Translations under genes and position numbers: made by a program | Notes under the pieces: generated by a model | The model's input: only the letters and a program-made list of their open reading frames with translations | The model's database searches: none | What the model was told of the DNA's origin: nothing | Shown here: positions 1 to 4,152 of the stretch, in pieces | How the letters are laid out: every line of letters starts with the position of its first letter | How positions within the stretch are numbered: position 1 is the first letter of the stretch | From: Planctomycetaceae bacterium | GTDB lineage: Bacteria; Planctomycetota; Planctomycetia; Pirellulales; Thermoguttaceae | NCBI GenBank assembly: GCA_009783865.1 | Contig: WRCR01000265.1 | Location: 1 to 5,927 of the forward strand | DNA length: 5,927 nt | Direction of reading: 5' to 3'

Positions 1-180
1 GACAAGCACGTTTGCGGAGCCGATTGGGGCAAGGCGTGGACGGTCTTGATGAATATAGCACTATCATTGGCGCAGTTGTTGCGAAAGGGGGAGCGAACGA
101 TGCGAGAAGTGAGGGAACGGTGCCAAGCAAAACCACAATACCCCGCTAGAATATTCAGGATAAAAAATGAAACTTGTTAG
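1..180 (+). CDS. Possible 3' end of a gene entering from the left edge (transposase tail?)
   Basis: Frame 1 of the plus strand is open from the first base to a TAG at 178-180, giving 59 residues with no start needed inside the window. The product holds a plausible amphipathic or hydrophobic helix (WTVLMNIALSLAQLLRKGER, about residues 13-32) followed by a basic tail. A hydrophobic helix followed by a basic end resembles the C-termini of some DDE transposases, but no catalytic motif is visible and I do not recognise the family. Frame 3 is also open (3-152), so openness alone is weak evidence. It would be convergent with the glycosyltransferase gene, with about 90 bp between the two stops. It could equally be non-coding. 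Confidence 0.33.
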   Translation, partial: DKHVCGADWGKAWTVLMNIALSLAQLLRKGERTMREVRERCQAKPQYPARIFRIKNETC

Positions 181-228
181 CGGACTGGGGGTGATGTCTA
201 TCTGTCAGCTGTACCTATTGCATCGTTG

Positions 229-259
229 AAAAAACCTAATATAAACCACGTTTTTATAT
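229..259 (-). terminator. Weak candidate terminator after the glycosyltransferase gene
   Basis: On the minus strand, 12 nt past the TAG of the glycosyltransferase gene, ATATAAA and TTTATAT (259-253 and 245-239) can form a 7-bp stem with a 7-nt loop. Four bases later comes a run of six T (234-229). The stem is entirely A/T, so it is weak. The position and the T-run are what support it. Confidence 0.3.
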
Positions 260-270
260 GTATCTTTTCG

Positions 271-1797
271 CTATTTTTTCGGAGGTATTATCGCAATACC
301 GATTTGCAGCGGCGGAAACTTCGTTTTGCGGTATTGCTGCCAGAACGTTTGATATTCCAGTATAATGTCTCTCTCAAGCGGTACAGCGTTTGGAAAATCA
401 GTTGTTAAGTTTGACGGAACAGATAGATTTTCACCGCTGTACGTCCACAAAATAACTGCGCCTTTTTGCAAGTCATCCGGTTTGTACCAGGGGGTTATAT
501 TCAATTTTTCGTTTATTCCGAAGTAGTCATTTCCTCCGAACGCCAGTACCTTCGGACGGTCTTTACCATATAGTGCAACATTCCCCGCCAATTTCCATTC
601 ACCGGCAGCAAACGGAATAGGAACGTCATACTTGCTGTGCCAAATTTTTTCTACTTCCGCTGCCAACTGTCTTCCGGGAAATAGAGTGTCACATGCCTTT
701 TTTCCCGCGAGCGGCTCAAAAATATAATTGCCAGCAAATGTGCCAAGTGTCAACACTGCTACGACTACGGTATAGATAAAAGCCTTTCGGATATTTTCCT
801 TGCCGACGGCTGCCGAAAAACACCATACGAGCAGCAGCGGTAAAAACAGCCAAAGATGAGTACCATGTCGAGACAGCATTGATTTGCCGGAAAATACTGC
901 AATTCCTACCTGCAATAACAAAGGCACCGCCACGATAAACGGTAAAAAATATCGCCGCCAGTTCGGCGTTTCTGACGATAAGGCGGTATGTCTGGAATGT
1001 GATGCAGAATTCCTAATCAAGAGTATCGGCAACAATGAAATCAATATCGGCAAAAGCATCCCTATCGAAGATACCAGAAATTTCAATGCACCGAATACTT
1101 CTCTATCACCGACGGAAGACGCATAAGTTAGTGTAGGGAATCCGTGATGCAGATTCCACTGCAAGTGAGGAAAAAAAAGTGCGGACGAAACTAATATCAC
1201 CAGCAGTAATCCCGCCATTGCCGGACAGCGTTTTGTTCCGTCTTCGCTGTCAATATCCCTGCGGAACAATAATGTAAAAAAGAAGAGCGTTATCGCAAGA
1301 AATCCCGCCGGATATTTGCAGTTCAATCCCAAACCGAGAGTAATACCGGTAAAAAACCACCAGCGCAGTTTGCCGGTTTTACAAGCATAATAAAAGAACA
1401 GCACTGTCATACACCAGAACGGCAGAATGCTCACCGAGTTGTGAAAATATGCCGCTCCGATATTCATATAGCGGTAATTGCAGGATGCCAGCAGTGCAAG
1501 AAATACCAGCGGTGACATAAGAAATTCTTCGCTCAATTTCCAGACAGAAGTGAGCATTACAAGCAGGGCAAGCGAAGTACACATGTATGTAGCGGATGGA
1601 GTGCCGGTTAATCGAAAAACTGCCTCAAGAATGTTTGCACCGAGTGTAGGATGTTTAGAAGTACTGATAGGCAGTGCTTCGCCGATGAAGTATTGTTCTA
1701 CGGTATCGGGACGGACATTCTGCTGCACCAGATATGGAACAAGTCCCCAGAGAAGGGAATAAATAACTATGAAAGCAATTATACGGCTTTGCGGCAT
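271..1797 (-). CDS. GT39-like (PMT/ArnT-type) integral membrane glycosyltransferase
   Basis: This 508-residue polytopic protein has about ten hydrophobic segments between residues 6 and 357, followed by a soluble C-terminal domain of about 150 residues. That is the layout of GT-C enzymes, which move a sugar from a polyprenyl-phosphate carrier to an acceptor on the outer face of the cytoplasmic membrane. The first external loop has acidic residues D31 and E34 and an HP pair at 49-50, in the place of the catalytic Asp and HPP-like motif of PMT_2/GT39 proteins. Further family-like stretches are LGLGLNCKYPAG (about 154-165) and FPHLQWNLHHGFPTL (209-223). The ATG at 1797 follows a purine-rich AAGAGAGA (1813-1806) at 8 nt. 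The leader and first five codons (MPQSR) match those of the upstream hydrolase gene. An intrinsic terminator lies between the two genes, so it is probably transcribed separately. Donor and acceptor cannot be told from the sequence. Confidence 0.88.
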   Translation of the reverse strand: MPQSRIIAFIVIYSLLWGLVPYLVQQNVRPDTVEQYFIGEALPISTSKHPTLGANILEAVFRLTGTPSATYMCTSLALLVMLTSVWKLSEEFLMSPLVFLALLASCNYRYMNIGAAYFHNSVSILPFWCMTVLFFYYACKTGKLRWWFFTGITLGLGLNCKYPAGFLAITLFFFTLLFRRDIDSEDGTKRCPAMAGLLLVILVSSALFFPHLQWNLHHGFPTLTYASSVGDREVFGALKFLVSSIGMLLPILISLLPILLIRNSASHSRHTALSSETPNWRRYFLPFIVAVPLLLQVGIAVFSGKSMLSRHGTHLWLFLPLLLVWCFSAAVGKENIRKAFIYTVVVAVLTLGTFAGNYIFEPLAGKKACDTLFPGRQLAAEVEKIWHSKYDVPIPFAAGEWKLAGNVALYGKDRPKVLAFGGNDYFGINEKLNITPWYKPDDLQKGAVILWTYSGENLSVPSNLTTDFPNAVPLERDIILEYQTFWQQYRKTKFPPLQIGIAIIPPKK

Positions 1798-1844
1798 GGC
1801 AGTTATCTCTCTTGAAAAAATATGAATTTATTGATAAGCGTTTA
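1784..1844 (-). repeat. 61-bp leader repeat, copy 1 (glycosyltransferase gene)
   Basis: This is a direct repeat of 3144-3204 at a spacing of 1360 bp, with 57 of 61 bases identical and all four differences transitions (1800, 1802, 1833, 1838). It covers 47 nt upstream of the ATG, including the T6 run and the AAGAGAGA ribosome-binding-site-like tract, plus the first 14 coding bases. Similarity stops sharply at both ends. Confidence 0.9.
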
Positions 1845-1846
1845 AC

Positions 1847-1872
1847 AAAGCCGCAAGTTCACTTGCGGCTTT
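1847..1872 (-). terminator. Intrinsic terminator of the hydrolase gene, possibly bidirectional
   Basis: AAAGCCGCAAG (1847-1857) and CTTGCGGCTTT (1862-1872) form a perfect 11-bp stem around a 4-nt loop. On the minus strand the GC-rich stem ends in TTT then GTT, starting 28 nt past the hydrolase stop. On the plus strand the stem ends in TTTT. The stem is strong and the U-tract is short. It separates the hydrolase gene from the glycosyltransferase leader, which begins 3 bp further on. Confidence 0.65.
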
Positions 1873-1877
1873 TGAAT

Positions 1878-1895
1878 CGGAGTACCGGCTAAATA
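1878..1895 (-). repeat. 18-bp repeat in the hydrolase 3' trailer
   Basis: The sequence TATTTAGCCGGTACTCCG on the minus strand is found exactly again at 4107-4090. Here it starts 5 nt past the hydrolase stop codon and just before its terminator. An exact 18-mer in two non-coding trailers of a 6-kb window is unlikely by chance and suggests a small dispersed repeat. Its function is unknown. Confidence 0.7.
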
Positions 1896-1900
1896 TTTCT

Positions 1901-3157
1901 TCAAGGTCCTCCGTTTGCGGTTGCGGAAATCTCTTCCGTTGCAAACAGAACTTTGGGAACTTCCACTGAAGAATCAAGGACAAACACGCGGTATTTTGCT
2001 CCGCCATCCGTGACACGAATAACAGTGTGTCCCTGCGGAGAAACAATGCTCGTCGCTAAATCACCTAGACGCTCAATGTTGTCTTTGTGCATACCGGTTG
2101 CAAAAGTCAGCCGTTCATCGGGATAAATGTTTTTATCCGTCATTCGGGTTAATGCGCTAATATGCGGGTGCCAAGTATCCCAAACCGGTATCACCATTAT
2201 ACGCGGACGAAGTATCGAAAGAAAATGCGGATTAGCACTATCCGAATATGCGTGATGATTCATACTCATCACGTCAATTTTTCCTGTAACATCAGCGATT
2301 GCCGTTTCAACGTCCCGTTTTACGGGAAGACCGCAGATGTCGCCGCCCTGAAAATATGCAAAATTGCCGTAAGATATTTTAACGGAACAACTATAAACGT
2401 TTTCGTCTAAAACGGTTTCCTGCGGAATAACGGTCTTCGTTTCCGTTCCTTTTCCTGTCCATACGATGGCATTTGCTGCAATGTTCTGAATTGTGAATGG
2501 ATATTTCGCCGGTGAGGTTTTTAACGTAAATTGTTCTTTGCTTCCCGGAATGAATTTTTCAAATACCGTTTTTCGGTTTTTCCGCTGATAGTCAGCAAAT
2601 GCGAGGTAGTCCGCGAAAAAGCTCTTGTTGCTGCCCTCAACTTGTTTGCGGGTCGGATAATCGTAATTTGGGAAACAGCGGTCAATGATTTTTCCGATGC
2701 TTATGTATTCCGCAACTTCGGATATGCCGGTAAGTACATAACCAGCGGCACTTTTCTTTGCACCGGTTTTCGGCACACTTCCGATGTGGTCGGAGTGAAA
2801 ATGCGTCAGCATAACGTAATCCAAATGCGGTTTCGCAAACCGTTTGATATATTCGGCTATCCATTCGCCGGGTAATTTACTGCCGTTTGGAAGCCGCGGC
2901 AGAACAGTTTCTTCGGCGCGCCCATCTGCGAGGTCGCCTGCGTCTATCAGCATAGTTGTGCCGTCTGGAGCAATGATAAAAGTTGATTCTCCGCGACCGG
3001 TGCTGATATGGTGAATGTCAAGGAATCCTTCTTTCCAATCGGAAAAAGGATGAAGTGTTTTCTTTTCTTCGGCGGAAAAGACATTTTTAGTGGAACACGC
3101 TGCTGTACCTGTAATAACGGCGGCGGTGTGTAAAAAGTTGCGGCGGCTTTGCGGCAT
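1901..3157 (-). CDS. Tat-exported metallo-beta-lactamase-fold hydrolase
   Basis: This 418-residue protein is probably a metal-dependent hydrolase outside the cytoplasm; the substrate is unknown. SRRNFL at residues 4-9 fits the twin-arginine export motif, followed by a short hydrophobic stretch. TAAC at 18-21 could be an imperfect lipobox, so a lipoprotein anchored at C21 is possible. The fold signatures appear in order: MLIDAG (69-74), the metal-binding HFHSDH (119-124, H-x-H-x-D-H), GGD (271-273, bridging Asp) and MNHHAYSDS (299-307), which resembles the NHHGS region of ComEC/Rec2-type MBL proteins. It has no membrane channel domain, so it is not ComEC itself. The C-terminal part (WHPHISALTRM and onward, from 329) looks like other secreted planctomycete MBL proteins. 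The ATG at 3157 is supported by AAGAGAGA (3173-3166) 8 nt upstream. A candidate promoter lies upstream and an intrinsic terminator downstream. Confidence 0.88.
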   Translation of the reverse strand: MPQSRRNFLHTAAVITGTAACSTKNVFSAEEKKTLHPFSDWKEGFLDIHHISTGRGESTFIIAPDGTTMLIDAGDLADGRAEETVLPRLPNGSKLPGEWIAEYIKRFAKPHLDYVMLTHFHSDHIGSVPKTGAKKSAAGYVLTGISEVAEYISIGKIIDRCFPNYDYPTRKQVEGSNKSFFADYLAFADYQRKNRKTVFEKFIPGSKEQFTLKTSPAKYPFTIQNIAANAIVWTGKGTETKTVIPQETVLDENVYSCSVKISYGNFAYFQGGDICGLPVKRDVETAIADVTGKIDVMSMNHHAYSDSANPHFLSILRPRIMVIPVWDTWHPHISALTRMTDKNIYPDERLTFATGMHKDNIERLGDLATSIVSPQGHTVIRVTDGGAKYRVFVLDSSVEVPKVLFATEEISATANGGP

Positions 3158-3204
3158 GGTAATTATCTCTCTTGAAAAAATATGAATTTATTAATAAACG
3201 TTTA
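3144..3204 (-). repeat. 61-bp leader repeat, copy 2 (hydrolase gene)
   Basis: This is the partner of 1784-1844, with 57 of 61 identical. If the candidate promoter upstream is right, transcription would start near 3201, so the repeat would be almost the whole 5' untranslated leader plus the first 14 coding bases. SRR is part of the Tat signal here, whereas the glycosyltransferase has no need of it. The hydrolase copy may therefore be the source; this is inference. Confidence 0.9.
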
Positions 3205-3205
3205 T
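3194..3205. promoter_or_regulatory. 12-bp palindrome with central CpG (operator-like)
   Basis: ATAAACGTTTAT is a perfect palindrome at the start of the hydrolase leader. An AAACGTTT core with central CpG is typical of operators of LacI/GalR-family repressors. The matching site in the other leader copy is imperfect (TAAACGCTTA, 1844-1835). It lies just downstream of the candidate -10, where a repressor could block transcription. No regulator gene is in the window. Confidence 0.25.
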
Positions 3206-3207
3206 GA

Positions 3208-3236
3208 AATCTAACACAAATTTGGGGGACGGTCAA
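3208..3236 (-). promoter_or_regulatory. Candidate sigma70-type promoter of the hydrolase gene
   Basis: On the minus strand TTGACC (3236-3231) and TAGATT (3213-3208) are separated by 17 nt, close to the -35/-10 consensus. The predicted start is about 45 nt before the ATG. No equivalent -10 exists at the corresponding place upstream of the glycosyltransferase, where the terminator stem sits instead. Confidence 0.35.
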
Positions 3237-3244
3237 GTAATCAG

Positions 3245-3299
3245 AGCGGCGTTGCGCAAGCAACGGCAAATCAAAATCGTAATCTTAGATCCCGCCGCT
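3245..3299 (-). other. Nested inverted repeats in the DUF1559 gene trailer
   Basis: AGCGG...CCGCT (3299-3295 with 3249-3245) can enclose a hairpin with stem CGTTGC/GCAACG (3265-3260 and 3255-3250). It lies just after the DUF1559 gene stop. No T-run follows, so it is not a standard intrinsic terminator. It may be an RNA end-stabilising structure or chance. Confidence 0.3.
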
Positions 3300-3300
3300 A

Positions 3301-4044
3301 TCACGGTTGACAGCCGCAGCAGGGTCTAGGAGTACGTAACATAGTATCCCGCGTTCCTATGTCCTTCAAAAGAACATTGTCAATGGTCTGCGGTAAAAAC
3401 CGGATAGACGCGTCAAAAAAGGCAGCGTTACAACCGCCGGAATGGAAACTGCCGACACGTCCCGGTTCGTTGATTCCCTTTGCCAACTCATCCAACGTTA
3501 TGTCGGCAGTGGGATTCATCCAACAAAACGGTTCCTTTACTTCAATTATGGCAATAGTGTTGCTAGTTCCGGCAGTAAAATTACTGATTTTTGTTCCAGT
3601 TGTAATCCCTGCTTCCGTTGCAGGTATAAGTCCCTCACCGGCTATTGCCGAATATGTGCAATCCTTACCGGGCAGACATAAATTGTTAGCAGGACAACTG
3701 AAAACGGGAATTTTGATATTGTGAAACTGCTTGTTGTGTTCGCTGTCCCACGGTTCGTTCAGTCGGATTTGGTCGTATAAATCTTGTTGTCCGATGTAAG
3801 GCAAAATCAGCACCCGCCAACTGTGCAGCGGTTTGCCTTCTTCGTCAACAGTATAGAGCGGCGGAAATGTCCCTTTATAGCCGTAGTAATAGGTTGGCGG
3901 AATAGCTTCGTCCTTTTCGTGGTAACGGTGCAATCCCAAAGCAAGTTTATTAAGATTTTGCTGACACTGCTGCTTTATTCGCGATGGTTGAGTCATCAGC
4001 AAAACAGCCCCTACACATACGCCCAACATGGCACAACAAAGCAA
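3301..4044 (-). CDS. DUF1559 protein with an apparent frame break at its start
   Basis: This is an exported or membrane-anchored protein of the DUF1559 (H-X9-DG) family, which is abundant in planctomycetes and of unknown function, with a pseudopilin-like design. The open frame from TTG 4044 gives 247 residues: a hydrophobic segment (about 1-18), the family block around QQNLNKLALGLHRYH (28-42), HSWRVLILPYIGQ (74-86), and near the C-terminus GSFHSGGCNAAFFDAS (198-213). The last is the H-X9-D motif (H201, D211) with Ala instead of Gly after the Asp. The N-terminus lacks the FTLIE prepilin cleavage motif. TTG 4044 has no ribosome-binding site. The real signal is AGGAG plus ATG at 4064-4062, which is one base out of frame. 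One more A in the A7 run at 4061-4055 would give MKKNRRVLLCCAMLG joined smoothly to this protein. So the gene is mutated, slips, or carries a sequencing error. The protein is cysteine-rich, with tail CCGC at 242-245. Confidence 0.82.
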   Translation of the reverse strand: MLCCAMLGVCVGAVLLMTQPSRIKQQCQQNLNKLALGLHRYHEKDEAIPPTYYYGYKGTFPPLYTVDEEGKPLHSWRVLILPYIGQQDLYDQIRLNEPWDSEHNKQFHNIKIPVFSCPANNLCLPGKDCTYSAIAGEGLIPATEAGITTGTKISNFTAGTSNTIAIIEVKEPFCWMNPTADITLDELAKGINEPGRVGSFHSGGCNAAFFDASIRFLPQTIDNVLLKDIGTRDTMLRTPRPCCGCQP

Positions 4045-4064
4045 AACACGGCGATTTTTTTCAT
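4011..4064 (-). other. Short frame read from the proper ATG as the sequence stands
   Basis: Read literally, the ATG at 4064-4062 encodes MKKIAVFCFVVPCWAYV and stops at TAG 4013-4011. This is most likely the broken 5' end of the DUF1559 gene rather than a separate peptide gene. The A7 run at 4061-4055 directly after the ATG is the point of the frame break. Confidence 0.6.
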
Positions 4065-4071
4065 GTCAATG

Positions 4072-4077
4072 TCTCCT
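4072..4077 (-). promoter_or_regulatory. Ribosome-binding site that fixes the DUF1559 start
   Basis: AGGAGA on the minus strand lies 7 nt before the ATG at 4064-4062. It is the best Shine-Dalgarno match in the window and shows that translation should begin at 4064 rather than at TTG 4044. It directly follows the T5 run after the tandem hairpins. Confidence 0.75.
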
Positions 4078-4087
4078 AAAAACAAGT

Positions 4088-4127
4088 GCCGGAGTACCGG
4101 CTAAATACCGGCGGGGGCATCCCGCCG
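4088..4127 (-). terminator. Tandem hairpins between the cytochrome and DUF1559 genes
   Basis: Two stem-loops follow the cytochrome gene stop on the minus strand. The first has stem CGGCGGG/CCCGCCG (4127-4121 and 4115-4109) with a 5-nt loop. The second has stem GCCGG/CCGGC (4101-4097 and 4092-4088) with loop TACT. Five bases after the second comes TTTTT (4082-4078), immediately followed by the AGGAG of the DUF1559 gene. They could form a weak terminator for the upstream gene or an attenuator for the downstream one. Confidence 0.4.
4090..4107 (-). repeat. 18-bp repeat, second copy, in the cytochrome gene trailer
   Basis: This is an exact copy of 1895-1878 (TATTTAGCCGGTACTCCG on the minus strand). 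Here it overlaps the second of the tandem hairpins, where flanking bases extend the stem to 5 bp. In the other copy only 3 bp can pair. Confidence 0.7.
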
Positions 4128-4152
4128 CTCTTATTCTCGTTTCTGAATCTTG

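Noticed and set aside
226..408. Small plus-strand frame starting MKKPNINHVF near the glycosyltransferase end
   Set aside because: Most of it overlaps the 3' end of the glycosyltransferase on the other strand, there is no ribosome-binding site, and the product resembles nothing.
1828..2046. Minus-strand 72-codon frame covering the hydrolase 3' end and part of the gap
   Set aside because: It is an alternative frame of the hydrolase gene that runs through the strong terminator, with no ribosome-binding site and no domain.
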